From: Streptomyces sp. NBC_01241
GTDB taxonomy: Bacteria > Actinomycetota > Actinomycetes > Streptomycetales > Streptomycetaceae
Length of the DNA: 64,000 nt
Assembly (NCBI RefSeq): GCF_041435435.1
Contig: NZ_CP108494.1
Span: 3,382,501 to 3,446,500, forward strand
Direction of reading: 5' to 3'
Part shown: positions 15,601 through 26,013 of the stretch, in pieces
Layout of the letters: every line of letters begins with the position of its first letter
Position numbering within the stretch: the stretch's first letter is position 1
Translations under genes and position numbers: made by a program
The notes under the pieces: model-generated
Told to the model about the DNA's origin: nothing
Database searches by the model: none
The model's input: only the letters and a program-made list of their open reading frames with translations

Positions 15601-16895
15601 GGCAGGACCGCCGACACCCGGAATCCCCCCGCGTCCGTCGGCCCGGAAACGAAGACGCCGCCGAGCCCCAGCACCCGCTCCCGCATGCCGACGAGCCCGT
15701 TGCCCCCGCTCGGCAGCCCGGCGTCCGCCGTGGCGGCGTCCGACGGGCCGTTCTCCACCTGCATCGCGACCTCCGCGTCCCGGTGCGCGAGCCGCACCCA
15801 TGTCTTCGCGCCGGCCGCGTGCTTGTGCACGTTCGTCAGGGCCTCCTGCACCACCCGGTACGCGGTCTGCTCGACCTCGGGAGCGTACGGGCGGGCCGCG
15901 CCGTCCACCGAGAGTTCCACCGTCATACCGGCCGCCCTGGACTCCCCGACCAGGGTCTCCACCTCATGCAGCCGGGGCCCGTCCTCCGCCGCGGCAGCCG
16001 CCACGGCCGCGGCCGCCCGGCCGACCGACGCGAGCGGCACCTGCGCGGACCGCGCCGGCACGGGCTCCCCGCTCCGCAGCACCCCGAGCATCTCGCGGAG
16101 CTCCGTCAGCGCCTGCCGCCCCATGTCACCGACCAGCGCGGCGTTCCGTACCGCCTTCGCCGGGTCCTTCGGCGCGACGGCCTGCAACGCGGCAGCGTGC
16201 ACGACCATCAGGCTGACCCGGTGCGCGACCACGTCATGCATCTCACGGGCGATCCTGGTGCGCTCCTCCGTGCGCGCCCACTCGGCCCGCTCCTCGGCCC
16301 GGTCGGCGAGCAGCGAAAGCTCCCGCTCCAGCGAGTCCGCCCGCTCCCGCAAGCTCTCCATCAACCGGCGCCGGGCCCCTATGTACAGGCCGAACAACAC
16401 GGGCGGCGCGGTGAGCCCGAGCGACATGAACAGCGAGAGCAGCGGCACGTACCAGTCGTCGCGCCCGAAATCGGTCTGCGCGTCGACGCTCTGCCGCAGC
16501 CGTACGTACGTGACGATGAACGTCCCCGTGAAGGACATCCCCATCAGCACCGCGGTGATTCTGCGCGGGACCTCGGAAGCGGCCAGCGTGTAGAGGCCGA
16601 CCAGCCCCATCAGGAAACCCATCTCGGCGGGCGTCGTCGCGATCGACACCAGCACCACGGCGATCGGCCAGCGCCGCCGCACCACCAGCACAGCCCCCGC
16701 GAGCAGCCCGAACACCACGCCGAACGGCACCGGCAGCCCGGTGTCCCCGGCGAATTCCACCCCCTCCAGAGCGCACTCCAGCGCCGACAGGACCGCGAGC
16801 CCCACGTCCAGGGCGACGCCGCGCCGCCTTTCCCACCACCCATATCCGCGGGTGGTCGGACCCGCGGCTTCCCGGTATGCCCCCGTTGTGGTCAT
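15582..16895 (-). CDS. Sensor histidine kinase, NarL-type (HisKA_3)
   Basis: The ATG at 16895 gives 437 residues; longer upstream frames run through the tRNA and are spurious. Residues about 26-175 hold five to six membrane helices without a clear extracellular sensor. A short coiled coil leads to the HisKA_3 box RIAREMHDVVAHR with His220. The HATPase domain has VVQEALTNVHKHA and GNGLVGMRER. It should autophosphorylate and donate phosphate to a NarL-type response regulator, but no regulator gene is adjacent in the window. Confidence 0.92.
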   Translation of the reverse strand: MTTTGAYREAAGPTTRGYGWWERRRGVALDVGLAVLSALECALEGVEFAGDTGLPVPFGVVFGLLAGAVLVVRRRWPIAVVLVSIATTPAEMGFLMGLVGLYTLAASEVPRRITAVLMGMSFTGTFIVTYVRLRQSVDAQTDFGRDDWYVPLLSLFMSLGLTAPPVLFGLYIGARRRLMESLRERADSLERELSLLADRAEERAEWARTEERTRIAREMHDVVAHRVSLMVVHAAALQAVAPKDPAKAVRNAALVGDMGRQALTELREMLGVLRSGEPVPARSAQVPLASVGRAAAAVAAAAAEDGPRLHEVETLVGESRAAGMTVELSVDGAARPYAPEVEQTAYRVVQEALTNVHKHAAGAKTWVRLAHRDAEVAMQVENGPSDAATADAGLPSGGNGLVGMRERVLGLGGVFVSGPTDAGGFRVSAVLPDRGEA

Positions 16896-17056
16896 GGCGT
16901 CCAGAGTACGGGCGGACGCACCTCGTTTTCGGGTGACCGGGGCAGCGGACGCGGATCGGGGCACCGTGACCCGTCGCGTCCGGGGCCGGTGGTACGGCAT
17001 AGTGTTGTCTGCCCGGTCGACGACCTGACGGTATGTCCAGTCGATCGGCTTTGCTG

Positions 17057-17127
17057 TCCCCTGTGGTGTAACGGCAGCACAGTGGCTTTTGGTGCCATTT
17101 GTCCGGGTTCGAATCCTGGCAGGGGAG
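17057..17127 (+). tRNA. tRNA-Gln, anticodon TTG
   Basis: The sequence folds as a cloverleaf. The acceptor arms TCCCCTG and CAGGGGA pair perfectly, the anticodon stem is GTGGC/GCCAT with loop TTTTGGT (anticodon TTG), and the T arm contains GGTTCGAATCC. The discriminator is G and CCA is not encoded. It lies just upstream of glmU. Confidence 0.95.
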
Positions 17128-17236
17128 CTTCTGCGAACGGGCCCCGACCAGTGCGGTCGGGGCCCGCGCCCGTGTCGGCCCACAGGCGCCCCGGTATCCT
17201 TCGGATGTCCACCACCCGAAGCCGAAGGGCATTTCC

Positions 17237-18685
17237 GTGAGCGTCATCCGCCCGGCAGCCGTCGTCGTCCTCGCAGCGGGTGAGGGCACCCGTATGAAGT
17301 CGAAGACTCCCAAGGTTCTGCACGAGATCTCCGGGCGCTCGCTCGTCGGACATGTCGTCGCCGCCTCCCGCGAGCTCGACCCGGAGCATCTCGTCGTGGT
17401 CGTCGGCCACGAGAGCGAGCGGGTCGGCGCGCACCTCACCGCGATCGACGACCGGCTGCGCACCGCCTACCAGGCCGAGCAGCGCGGCACCGGCCACGCC
17501 GTGCGCGTCGGTCTCGACGAGCTCGGCGGGACCGTCGAGGGCACCGTGATCGTCGTCTGCGGCGACACCCCGCTGCTGTCCGGCGAGACGCTCGGCGCCC
17601 TCGCCGCCACCCACACGGCCGACGCCAACGCCGTCACCGTGCTGACCGCCGAGGTCCCGGACTCCACCGGCTACGGCCGGATCGTCCGTGACCCGGCCGA
17701 CGGTGCGGTCGTCGAGATCGTCGAGCACAAGGACGCCACCGAGGACCAGCGCGCCATCCGGGAGATCAACTCCGGCGTCTTCGCGTTCGACGGCCGGCTG
17801 CTCACGGACGCCCTCGGCAAGGTCCGTACCGACAACAGCCAGGGGGAGGAGTACCTCACCGATGTGCTCTCCATCCTGCGCGAGGCCGGGCACCGGGTCG
17901 GCGCCTCGGTCGCCGGTGACCACCGCGAGATCCTCGGCATCAACAACCGGGTCCAGCTGGCCGAGGCCCGGCGGCTGCTGAACCAGCGGCTGCTGGAGCG
18001 GGCCATGCTGGCCGGGGTGACCGTCGTCGACCCGGCGTCCACGCTGATCGACGCCACGGTCACCTACGAGCGGGACACGATCGTGCACCCGGGCACCCAG
18101 CTGCTCGGCGCGACACATCTCGCCGAGGACGCCGAGGTCGGCCCCAACTCCCGGCTCAAGGACACCGTCGTCCACGCGGGCGCACGCGTGGACAACACGG
18201 TCGCGGACGGGGCCGAGGTCGGCGAGGGTGCGACGGTCGGCCCGTACGCCTATCTGCGGCCCGGCACCAGGCTCGGCACGAAGGCCAAGGCCGGTACGTA
18301 CGTGGAGATGAAGAACGCCACGATCGGCGAGGGCACGAAGGTCCCGCACCTGAGTTACGTCGGTGACGCGACGATCGGCGATCACACCAACATCGGTGCG
18401 GCGAGCGTCTTCGTGAACTACGACGGCGTGGCCAAGCACCACACCACGATCGGCTCCCACTGCCGTACCGGCTCGGACAATATGTTTGTGGCTCCCGTCA
18501 CGGTCGGGGACGGTGTCTACACCGCGGCCGGCTCGGTCATCACCAAGGACGTACCGCCCGGTTCGCTGGCCGTCGCTCGCGGCCAGCAAAGGAATATCGA
18601 GGGCTGGGTGGCCCGCAAGCGTCCGGGAAGTGCCGCGGCGCAGGCGGCTCAGGCCGCCGTTCCGGAGCACGACAGCGAAAGCTGA
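17237..18685 (+). CDS. glmU: Bifunctional UDP-GlcNAc pyrophosphorylase / glucosamine-1-P acetyltransferase
   Basis: The GTG at 17237 gives 482 residues, the usual length. The N-terminal uridylyltransferase has VVLAAGEGTRMKSKTPKVLH (residues about 8-27). The C-terminal left-handed beta-helix carries hexapeptide repeats and acetyltransferase residues in VEMKNATIGEGTKVPHLSYV and HTNIGAASVFVNYDGV. It acetylates glucosamine-1-phosphate and couples it to UTP, giving UDP-GlcNAc for peptidoglycan. It is followed by prs after 120 bases, a pairing conserved in actinobacteria. Confidence 0.97.
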   Translation: MSVIRPAAVVVLAAGEGTRMKSKTPKVLHEISGRSLVGHVVAASRELDPEHLVVVVGHESERVGAHLTAIDDRLRTAYQAEQRGTGHAVRVGLDELGGTVEGTVIVVCGDTPLLSGETLGALAATHTADANAVTVLTAEVPDSTGYGRIVRDPADGAVVEIVEHKDATEDQRAIREINSGVFAFDGRLLTDALGKVRTDNSQGEEYLTDVLSILREAGHRVGASVAGDHREILGINNRVQLAEARRLLNQRLLERAMLAGVTVVDPASTLIDATVTYERDTIVHPGTQLLGATHLAEDAEVGPNSRLKDTVVHAGARVDNTVADGAEVGEGATVGPYAYLRPGTRLGTKAKAGTYVEMKNATIGEGTKVPHLSYVGDATIGDHTNIGAASVFVNYDGVAKHHTTIGSHCRTGSDNMFVAPVTVGDGVYTAAGSVITKDVPPGSLAVARGQQRNIEGWVARKRPGSAAAQAAQAAVPEHDSES

Positions 18686-18805
18686 CCGGAAACAGGTGCG
18701 CCGAGCACGGCGTACCGTGATAGATGCTCACCCCATTTCGGCTGGCTCGTTGCACATCGGGACACATGCGTGCAGCGCCAGGAACACGTCTGAGGAGACT
18801 GTGCT

Positions 18806-19780
18806 GTGACCGGGATCAAGACGACCGGCGAGAAGAAACTGATGCTCTTCTCCGGCCGCGCCCACCCCGAGCTGGCCGAGGAGGTTGCGCACCAATTGGG
18901 TGTCGGCCTCGTGCCGACGAAGGCCTTCGATTTCGCCAACGGTGAGATCTACGTCCGCTTCCAGGAGTCCGCCCGCGGCGCCGACTGCTTCCTGATCCAG
19001 AGCCACACCGCTCCGATCAACAAGTGGATCATGGAGCAGCTGATCATGCTGGACGCGCTGAAGCGCGCCTCGGCCCGCTCCATCACGGTGATCGTGCCGT
19101 TCTACGGTTACGCCCGCCAGGACAAGAAGCACCGCGGTCGCGAGCCGATCTCGGCCCGTCTGGTCGCCGACCTGATGAAGACGGCGGGTGCCCACCGCAT
19201 CCTCACCGTCGACCTGCACACCGACCAGATCCAGGGCTTCTTCGACGGCCCGGTCGACCACCTCTTCGCGCTGCCGATACTGGCCGACTACGTCGGTGCC
19301 AAGGTCGACCGTTCGAAGCTGACGATCGTCTCCCCGGACGCCGGCCGGGTGCGCGTCGCCGACCGCTGGTGCGACCGTCTGGACGCCCCGCTCGCGATCG
19401 TCCACAAGCGTCGCGACAAGGACGTCGCCAACCAGGTGACGGTCCACGAGGTCGTCGGCAACGTGAAGGGCCGGGTCTGTGTCCTGGTCGACGACATGAT
19501 CGACACGGGTGGCACGATCTGCGCCGCCGCCGACGCTCTGTTCGCGCACGGCGCCGAGGACGTCATCGTGACGGCGACCCACGGTGTGCTGTCGGGTCCG
19601 GCCGCGGACCGTCTGAAGAATTCCAAGGTCAGCGAGTTCGTCTTCACGGACACCCTGCCGACCCCGGGCGAACAGGAGCTCGACAAGATCACGGTGCTCT
19701 CGATCGCTCCGATGATCGCCCGCGCGGTGCGCGAGGTCTTCGAGGACGGCTCGGTCACCAGCCTCTTCGAGGAGCAGTAG
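18806..19780 (+). CDS. prs: Ribose-phosphate pyrophosphokinase
   Basis: A 324-residue protein. Family landmarks are FANGEIYVRFQESARG, VPFYGYARQDKKHRGREPIS near residues 92-111, the catalytic flexible-loop region HKRRDKD, and the PRPP-binding loop VLVDDMIDTGGTI (about 230-242). It makes PRPP from ribose-5-phosphate and ATP for nucleotide, His and Trp synthesis. The start is GTG at 18806. It lies downstream of glmU, probably in the same transcription unit or with its own promoter in the 120-base gap. Confidence 0.97.
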   Translation: MTGIKTTGEKKLMLFSGRAHPELAEEVAHQLGVGLVPTKAFDFANGEIYVRFQESARGADCFLIQSHTAPINKWIMEQLIMLDALKRASARSITVIVPFYGYARQDKKHRGREPISARLVADLMKTAGAHRILTVDLHTDQIQGFFDGPVDHLFALPILADYVGAKVDRSKLTIVSPDAGRVRVADRWCDRLDAPLAIVHKRRDKDVANQVTVHEVVGNVKGRVCVLVDDMIDTGGTICAAADALFAHGAEDVIVTATHGVLSGPAADRLKNSKVSEFVFTDTLPTPGEQELDKITVLSIAPMIARAVREVFEDGSVTSLFEEQ

Positions 19781-19962
19781 GCAGCGGGCCTCGGAAGATC
19801 CACTTTGGGTGCGGCCTCCCCGCCGGGTAGACTCAGCGAGTTGCTCGGCGAGGGAGGCCGTACCCATGTGTACGGCGGTCCGTTATCGACGCGCTCTTCG
19901 TAGCAGGCCTGTCGTGGGCCGGGTGACCGTCCAGTTTTCGTCACCCCACGAGGAGTGCAGTC

Positions 19963-20547
19963 ATGGCCGAGATCAAGCTCGCCGCCCAGCCCCGTACCGA
20001 GTTCGGCAAGGGTGCCGCCCGCCGCGCCCGTCGTGACAAGCAGGTCCCCGCGGTCGTCTACGGCCACGGCGCCGAGCCGGTCCACGTCACCCTGCCGGCC
20101 CACGAGCTGCTCCTCGCGCTCCGCACCGCCAACGTCCTGATCGGCCTGGAGCTCGACGGCAAGGACGCGCTGGTCATCCCGAAGGCCGTGCAGCGCAACC
20201 CGCTCAAGGGCGACATCGAGCACGTCGACCTGCTGACCGTCAAGCGCGGCGAGAAGGTCAACGTCGAGATCGCCGTGCACGTCGAGGGCGAGCTCGCCCC
20301 GGGCGGCAACCTCCTCGAGTACGTGATGAACACCCTGCTCGTCGAGGCCGAGGCCACCCACATCCCCGAGTCCGTCACGGTCTCCATCGCGGGCCTGGAC
20401 GCCGGCGCGTCCGTCCTCGCCAAGGACATCCCGCTGCCCAAGGGCTCCGTACTGGCCGACGACGAGAACGCCGTCGTGCTCCAGGTCGTCGCCGCGCAGG
20501 CCGAGGAGCCGACCGCCGAGGCCGCCGTAGCGGGCGCCGAGGCCTGA
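19963..20547 (+). CDS. rplY: 50S ribosomal protein L25/general stress protein Ctc
   Basis: A 194-residue protein with the two-domain Ctc/TL5 layout: an N-terminal 5S rRNA-binding L25 domain (about 1-95, starting MAEIKLAAQPRTEFGKGAAR) and a C-terminal Ctc beta domain (100-180). An acidic Ala/Glu tail ends it. It binds 5S rRNA in the large subunit. A GAGGAGTGCAG ribosome-binding site precedes the ATG. The 182-base leader upstream contains imperfectly pairing GGCCTCCC/GGGAGGCC arms. pth follows, the standard actinobacterial order. Confidence 0.96.
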   Translation: MAEIKLAAQPRTEFGKGAARRARRDKQVPAVVYGHGAEPVHVTLPAHELLLALRTANVLIGLELDGKDALVIPKAVQRNPLKGDIEHVDLLTVKRGEKVNVEIAVHVEGELAPGGNLLEYVMNTLLVEAEATHIPESVTVSIAGLDAGASVLAKDIPLPKGSVLADDENAVVLQVVAAQAEEPTAEAAVAGAEA

Positions 20548-20602
20548 GCCTCTCCCTCCCGGTAGCACTGCCGCACTGCTGCACTGCTTCACGGCTTCAC
20601 TG

Positions 20603-20642
20603 ACGGGACGGCGGTTCCTTGTTCGAGGACCCGCCGTCCCGT
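20603..20642 (+). terminator. Terminator between rplY and pth
   Basis: ACGGGACGGCGG and CCGCCGTCCCGT form a 12-bp perfect stem with a 16-base loop, 56 bases after the rplY stop. Confidence 0.7.
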
Positions 20643-20677
20643 TTCCCTGTAACCGGGCCGTTTCCCTGTAACCGGGC
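20640..20677. repeat. 19-bp tandem duplication in the pth leader
   Basis: CGTTTCCCTGTAACCGGGC is present twice head to tail (20640-20658 and 20659-20677), starting inside the terminator's descending arm. The second copy ends 38 bases before the pth start. It is probably a slippage product; an effect on pth expression is possible but not shown. Confidence 0.7.
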
Positions 20678-20715
20678 CATCCGGAACCATCCGTACGCGA
20701 GGAGACCGAGCGCAG

Positions 20716-21309
20716 ATGTCCGACGCCACCGAACCCTGGCTCATCGTGGGCCTCGGCAATCCCGGTCCCGAGTACGCGGCGAACCGGCACAATGTCGGCT
20801 TCATGGTCGTCGATCTCCTCGCGGAGCGGATCGGCGGGAAGTTCAAGCGGGCACAGAAGGCCCAGGCGCAGGTCGTCGAAGGCCGGATGGGCCCGCCCGG
20901 ACCGGAGAACCGCCGGGTGATCCTGGCCAAGCCGATGTCGTACATGAACCTCTCCGGCGGCCCCGTCACCGCGCTGCGCGACTTCTACAAGGTGCCGACC
21001 GACCACATCGTGGCGATCCATGACGAACTGGACATCGACTACGGAACGCTCCGGCTGAAGCTGGGCGGCGGCGACAACGGACACAACGGGCTCAAGTCGA
21101 TGACCAAGTCGATGGGCGCCGACTACCACCGGATCCGGTTCGGGATCGGCCGGCCGCCGGGGCGGATGCAGGTCGCCGACTTCGTGCTGAAGGACTTCTC
21201 GTCCGTCGAACGCAAGGAGCTCGGGTACCTGGTGGACCGGGCCGCCGACTCGGTGGAGTGCCTGCTGGCGGAGGGGCTGGAGCGCGCGCAGAGCGCGTAC
21301 AACTCCTAG
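20716..21309 (+). CDS. pth: Peptidyl-tRNA hydrolase
   Basis: A 197-residue protein starting at ATG 20716 with a GAGGAGACCGAG leader. Core motifs are [20 protein letters not shown] (residues 11-30, catalytic His25), [13 protein letters not shown], and [19 protein letters not shown] with the second active-site region. It releases tRNA from stalled peptidyl-tRNA. Its last codons (GAGCGCGTACAACTCC) are repeated imperfectly just after the stop at 21325-21341, a minor 3' duplication. Confidence 0.97.
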   Translation: MSDATEPWLIVGLGNPGPEYAANRHNVGFMVVDLLAERIGGKFKRAQKAQAQVVEGRMGPPGPENRRVILAKPMSYMNLSGGPVTALRDFYKVPTDHIVAIHDELDIDYGTLRLKLGGGDNGHNGLKSMTKSMGADYHRIRFGIGRPPGRMQVADFVLKDFSSVERKELGYLVDRAADSVECLLAEGLERAQSAYNS

Positions 21310-21444
21310 GGCCGGCCCGCGCGCGGAGCGCGTACAACTCCTGGACCCGGCCCGCGCGCACAACTCTGACATTCCCGCCGGTACCCCGGCGATTTTCAGC
21401 CATAAGTTGACCGGGCGCGTCGCTCTGCCCAAGGATCGCTCCCC

Positions 21445-21915
21445 ATGAAGCGGAGCTCATCCCACCGCGCCCTGGTCCATGCCCGCAACGCCGCCATGGG
21501 CTGTGTCGTCCTGCTGCTGCTCGCCTCGGGTGTGTTCTCCTCGTGGAGTTCGGCGCACCACATCGTTCTGCCCAAGGGGCGCGAGCACGGCACGATGACC
21601 GTCACGGGCTGTGGCGCCGATTTCTGTACCGGTCCGTTCGCACCGTCCGGGCAGGCCGCCGCGCGCACCCGGGTGACGATCGAGAAGTCTGTGGCGGCGC
21701 AGCGGGGCGAGCGCTTCCCGGTGGTCGTGAAGCCGGGTACGGACGATGTCGTACGCACGGGGATTCCGGGTTTCCTGCATGCGTGGACGCCGCTGGGCGG
21801 CGCTTTGGTGCTGGCGGCCCTGGTGATCGGCGGCGGCCTGCGGCTGCCCCGGATCGCCTGGGGTACGGGGATCGCGGGTGCGGTCCTGCTGGTGGCGACG
21901 TTCTTCGCCCTGTGA
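21445..21915 (+). CDS. Hypothetical membrane protein
   Basis: A 156-residue protein with an N-terminal hydrophobic segment (18-33), an extracytoplasmic part of about 70 residues including TVTGCGADFCTGPF, and two C-terminal hydrophobic segments (about 112-130 and 138-156). The Cys pair in GCGADFC could form a disulfide. No family was recognised. It stands alone between pth and the convergent ppc. The ATG at 21445 was chosen because MKRSSSHRALVHAR gives a typical positively charged start before the first helix. Confidence 0.75.
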   Translation: MKRSSSHRALVHARNAAMGCVVLLLLASGVFSSWSSAHHIVLPKGREHGTMTVTGCGADFCTGPFAPSGQAAARTRVTIEKSVAAQRGERFPVVVKPGTDDVVRTGIPGFLHAWTPLGGALVLAALVIGGGLRLPRIAWGTGIAGAVLLVATFFAL

Positions 21916-21942
21916 GCGGGACCGCACCCGCGCCCCGGCGGC

Positions 21943-24672
21943 TCAGCCGGTGTTGCGCAGGCCCGCGGCGACGCCGTTCACGGTGAGCAGCAGGGCCCGG
22001 GCGAGCAGCGGGTCCGCCGCCTCGCCGCGCGCCGCCGCCTCACGCTGGCGGGCGAGCAGCGTGACCTGGAGGTAGGAGATCGGGTCCAGGTAGGCGTCGC
22101 GGATGGCGAAGGTCTGCTGGAGCACCGGGCTGGTGCCGAGCAGTTCGGATTCGCCGGTGACCTTGAGGACTTCCTCGACCGTGAGCGCGTGCTCGGCCTC
22201 GATGTCGGCGAAGACATGCTTCAGCTCGTCGGGGACGAGCGTGTCGACGTAGTGGCGGGCGATCCGCAGATCGGTCTTGGCGAGCGTCATCTCCACGTTC
22301 GAGATGAAGTTCCGGAAGAAGTGCCACTGTCCGTGCATCTCGGCGAGGACGGTGTCGAGACCGGCCTCGCGCAGTGCCTTGAGGCCGGAGCCGACGCCGT
22401 ACCAGCCGGGCACGATCTGCCGTGACTGGGTCCAGCCGAAGACCCACGGGATGGCCCGCAGCCCGTCCAGGCCCGCGCCGGAGTCCGGACGCCGCGACGG
22501 GCGCGAACCGAGGTGCAGTTCGGCGAGCTGGTCGACGGGGGTGGAGGCGAAGAAGTACGCGGGCAGGTCGGGGTCCTCGACCAGCTTGCGGTACGCGGCG
22601 TGCGCGGCGTCGGAGACGGTGTCCATCGCGGCGTCCCAGCGGGCCAGGGCCTCGTCGGACTGACGCGGGGCGGTGTGCAGCGCGGAGGCCTGGAGGGTGG
22701 CCGCGACGGTCAGTTCCAGGTTCTCCCGGGCGAGCGCCGGGATGAGGTACTTGTCGGAGATGACCTCGCCCTGCTCGGTCACCTTGATCTCACCCTCCAG
22801 GGTGCCCCACGGCTGCGCGAGGATCGCGTCGTGCGAGGGGCCGCCGCCGCGGCCGACGGTGCCGCCGCGGCCGTGGAAGAGCCGCAGCCGTACGCCGTAG
22901 CGGTGCGCGACGTCGCGCAGCCGGCGCTGTGCCCGGTGGATCTCCCACTGCGAGGTGGTGATGCCGCCGAACTTGGAGGAGTCGGAGTAGCCGAGCATGA
23001 CCTCCTGCACGTCGCCGCGCAGGGAGACGAGCCGGCGGTACGAGGGATCGGCGAGCATCTCGTCGAGGATGACGTCGGCGGCGCGCAGCTCGTCGGTGGT
23101 CTCCAGGAGCGGCACGATGCCGATCTTGGCCCAGCCGCCGTGCAGATCGAGCAGTCCGGCCTCGCGGGCCAGGACGGCGGCAGCGAAGACGTCGTCGGCG
23201 CCCTGGCACATCGAGATGATGTAGGACTCGATGACCTCGGGGCCGAACCGCTCGAAGGCTTCCTTGATGGTGTGGAAGACGCCGAGGGTCTTCTCGCCGG
23301 CGGCGTCCAGCGGGGCCGGGGTCGGGGCGAGCGGGCGGCGCGAGCGCAGTTCCTTGGCGAGCAGCTTCTGCCGGTAGTCGCGCGGCATGTCCGCGTAGCG
23401 CCAGGACTCCTCGCCGAGCCGGTCGAAGAGCTGGCCCAGCGCGTGGTGGTGGGCGTCGGCGTGTTCGCGTACGTCCATGGTGGCGAGTTGCAGGCCGAAC
23501 GCGGCGAGCGTGCGGATGGTGCGGTCCATCCGGCCGTCGGCGAACAGGCCGCCGCGGTGCTCGCGCAGCGAGGTCTGGATGAGCTCCAGGTCGGCGATGA
23601 GCTCGGCTGTGCCGAGGTAGTCGCAGCCGGGGCGGTGCGGGGTGCCGCCGGCGAGACGTTCGCGGGTGTTGACGAGCTTCTGCCGGATGCAGGTGGCCTT
23701 GAGGCGGTACGGCTCCTCGGCGTTCAGCCGCTTGTAGCGGGGGCTGATCTCGGGGAGGCGTTCCAGGTCGGCCTGGAGCGAGGTCAGCAGTTCGTCGGTG
23801 GCGCCGGTGTAGCGGATGGAGTTGGAGAGCTGCGCGCGGAGGTGGTCGACGAGCTCCAGCGCGTCGGTGATGCCGTGCTCGTGCTGGAGGATCAGTACTT
23901 CGCGGGTGACGGCGGGCGTCACGTTGGGGTTGCCGTCGCGGTCGCCGCCGATCCACGTGCCGAAGGTGAGCGGGCGGGTACCGGCGGGCAGTTCGATGCC
24001 GACGCGCTCCAGCTCGGCCGCGAGGTCCTCGAGTACGTCCCCGACGGCATTGGCGTGCAGTTCGTCGAGGTAGTAGATGGCGTTGCGGGCCTCGTCGGCA
24101 GGCTCGGGGCGCACGACGCGGAGTTCGTCGGTCTGCCAGATGAGGTCGATGTTCTCGGCGAGGCGCAGGTCCTGGCGGCGCCGGTCGGCGTCGATGACCG
24201 GCGTATCCAGCAGTTCGGCGATGCGGCGGAGCTTGTTGAGCACGGAACGCCGGGCGGCCTCGGTGGGATGCGCGGTGAAGACGGGCCGTACGTTGAGGTT
24301 CTTGACGGTCTCGCGCAGGTGGGCCGGATCCGCGTCCTTCAGCCGGTCGGCGGTGCGGGCGAGGAGCCCGCCCTCGGCGGCGCGGCGGTCACGCATCTCG
24401 TGGGCGCGGTGGACCTGTTCGGTGACGTTGGCGAGGTGGAAGTACGTGGAGAAGGCGCGCACGAGCTGTGCGGCGGTCTCCAGGTCCGTGTCACCCAGGA
24501 GTTCGGCGGCGGCCTCACCGTCGGTGCGGGTCAGGGCGCGGACGCGCTCGACGAGGTCGAGGAGTTCCTGGCCCTCCTGGCGTACCAGGGTCTCGCCCAG
24601 CAGATCGCCGAGGCGGCGGATGTCGGCGCGCAGCTCGGGGCTGGCGGCGGGGGTCTGGTCGGCACTGCTCAC
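21943..24672 (-). CDS. ppc: Phosphoenolpyruvate carboxylase
   Basis: The GTG at 24672, preceded by AAGGAG, gives 909 residues, the normal size; the frame open further upstream is spurious. Diagnostic motifs are [13 protein letters not shown] (catalytic His135 region), [27 protein letters not shown] and [20 protein letters not shown], and the C-terminus ends GLRNTG as in the family. It carboxylates PEP to oxaloacetate, replenishing the TCA cycle. It is divergent from the desaturase gene. Confidence 0.97.
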   Translation of the reverse strand: MSSADQTPAASPELRADIRRLGDLLGETLVRQEGQELLDLVERVRALTRTDGEAAAELLGDTDLETAAQLVRAFSTYFHLANVTEQVHRAHEMRDRRAAEGGLLARTADRLKDADPAHLRETVKNLNVRPVFTAHPTEAARRSVLNKLRRIAELLDTPVIDADRRRQDLRLAENIDLIWQTDELRVVRPEPADEARNAIYYLDELHANAVGDVLEDLAAELERVGIELPAGTRPLTFGTWIGGDRDGNPNVTPAVTREVLILQHEHGITDALELVDHLRAQLSNSIRYTGATDELLTSLQADLERLPEISPRYKRLNAEEPYRLKATCIRQKLVNTRERLAGGTPHRPGCDYLGTAELIADLELIQTSLREHRGGLFADGRMDRTIRTLAAFGLQLATMDVREHADAHHHALGQLFDRLGEESWRYADMPRDYRQKLLAKELRSRRPLAPTPAPLDAAGEKTLGVFHTIKEAFERFGPEVIESYIISMCQGADDVFAAAVLAREAGLLDLHGGWAKIGIVPLLETTDELRAADVILDEMLADPSYRRLVSLRGDVQEVMLGYSDSSKFGGITTSQWEIHRAQRRLRDVAHRYGVRLRLFHGRGGTVGRGGGPSHDAILAQPWGTLEGEIKVTEQGEVISDKYLIPALARENLELTVAATLQASALHTAPRQSDEALARWDAAMDTVSDAAHAAYRKLVEDPDLPAYFFASTPVDQLAELHLGSRPSRRPDSGAGLDGLRAIPWVFGWTQSRQIVPGWYGVGSGLKALREAGLDTVLAEMHGQWHFFRNFISNVEMTLAKTDLRIARHYVDTLVPDELKHVFADIEAEHALTVEEVLKVTGESELLGTSPVLQQTFAIRDAYLDPISYLQVTLLARQREAAARGEAADPLLARALLLTVNGVAAGLRNTG

Positions 24673-25011
24673 AGTGTGCGGCTCCTTGCAGTGAATGAGG
24701 AGGTGTGTCGCGAAGCGACTCCCAACAAGGGTGGCGGTGGGAGACGGGCGGGCACGAGGTCTTCCGGGGCCGCGGCCGGCAGCGGTGCTGACGCCACCCC
24801 GGGAAAGCAGAGTGCGGACCGCGCTGTCCGACCCCCACAGGATAGGTGTCCACACTCTGGGCACTGCTCCGCCCCGATCGGGTTTCCCTTCGTGGACGGC
24901 CCGACGCGCTCTCGTGCGGCGGGCCGTCGCGCTGCCATACTTACGTAAGCGTAGGTTACGGATGCGTAGCCGCAGCAGTCCGTCGTACTCCTCATCCCCA
25001 GGGGATCCCCC
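24673..25011. promoter_or_regulatory. Divergent ppc/desaturase control region with palindrome
   Basis: These 339 bases contain no gene. Near the desaturase side, CTTACGTAAG (24940-24949) is a perfect 10-bp palindrome, flanked by TAAGCGTAGGTTACGGATGCGTAG, which repeats GCGTAG twice. The TetR gene ending the desaturase operon makes this a likely operator for autoregulation; this is inference from position. Confidence 0.45.
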
Positions 25012-26013
25012 ATGAACACCAGCCACGCTGCGGTCGACGAGGCCCAGCCGCCGGCGGCCGATGACCAGGCCCTTCCCTCCGCCACGCTCGGCGGGGACAG
25101 TAAACGGTCGGTCGAGCAGTTCGCTCTCCTGTTGTTCATCGTGGTGCCGTTCGTGGCGCTCGTCGCGGCGGTGCCGCTGGCCTGGGGCCGGGGCGTGAGC
25201 TGGCTCGACGTGGGTCTGCTCGTGGCGATGTACTTCATCGGCTGCCACGGGATCACGATCGGTTTTCACCGCTATTTCACCCACGGTTCCTTCAAGGCGA
25301 AGCGCCCGCTCCGTATCGCTCTGGCCGTCGCGGGTTCACTGGCCGTGGAGGGCCCGCTGGTGCGTTGGGTGGCGGATCACCGCAAGCACCACCGCTTCTC
25401 GGACGTGGAGGGCGATCCGCACTCGCCGTGGCGGTTCGGCGAGAGCCTCCCGGCCCTGCTGAAGGGGCTGTGGTGGGCGCATATCGGCTGGATGTTCGAT
25501 GAGGAGCGGACGCCGCAGCAGAAGTACGCCCCCGACCTGATCAAGGATCCGGCGCTCCGTGGGATCTCGCGCCACTTCCTCACCTTCACGACCGTGTCGC
25601 TGCTGCTTCCGCCGCTGGTCGGCGGTCTGGTGACGCTGTCGTGGTGGGGGGCGGCGACGGCCTTCTTCTGGGGCTCTCTCGTCCGGGTGGCGCTGCTGCA
25701 CCATGTCACGTGGTCGATCAACTCCATCTGCCACGCGGTCGGCAAGCGTCCGTTCAAGTCCCGGGACCGGTCGGGGAACGTGTGGTGGCTGGCGGTGCTG
25801 TCGTGCGGCGAGTCCTGGCACAACCTGCACCACGCGGATCCGACGAGTGCGCGGCACGGTGTGATGAAGGGGCAGATCGATTCGAGTGCCCGGCTGATCC
25901 GCTGGTTCGAGAAACTGGGCTGGGCGTCCGACGTGCGCTGGCCCGACGCCGCCCGGATCGAGTCCCGCCGTATCGACTCCCGGCGCGACCCCGCGCGCGC
26001 CGACGCGGCATGA
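25012..26013 (+). CDS. Acyl-CoA (fatty acid) desaturase
   Basis: A 333-residue integral membrane di-iron enzyme. The three histidine boxes are present: HRYFTH (86-91), HRKHH (123-127) and HNLHH (about 270-274), with hydrophobic pairs at about 36-75 and 190-230. This fits the delta-9 acyl-CoA/acyl-lipid desaturase class, which introduces a cis double bond and adjusts membrane fluidity. Electron donor genes are not adjacent. Its stop overlaps the TetR start by 4 bases. Confidence 0.94.
   Translation: MNTSHAAVDEAQPPAADDQALPSATLGGDSKRSVEQFALLLFIVVPFVALVAAVPLAWGRGVSWLDVGLLVAMYFIGCHGITIGFHRYFTHGSFKAKRPLRIALAVAGSLAVEGPLVRWVADHRKHHRFSDVEGDPHSPWRFGESLPALLKGLWWAHIGWMFDEERTPQQKYAPDLIKDPALRGISRHFLTFTTVSLLLPPLVGGLVTLSWWGAATAFFWGSLVRVALLHHVTWSINSICHAVGKRPFKSRDRSGNVWWLAVLSCGESWHNLHHADPTSARHGVMKGQIDSSARLIRWFEKLGWASDVRWPDAARIESRRIDSRRDPARADAA

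Noticed and set aside
17057..17127. tRNA as integration site of a mobile element
   Set aside because: No duplicate of the tRNA 3' end or integrase nearby; the flanks are core genes.
22513..24948. 811-residue plus-strand frame opposite ppc
   Set aside because: It is antisense to a highly conserved enzyme and arises from third-position GC.
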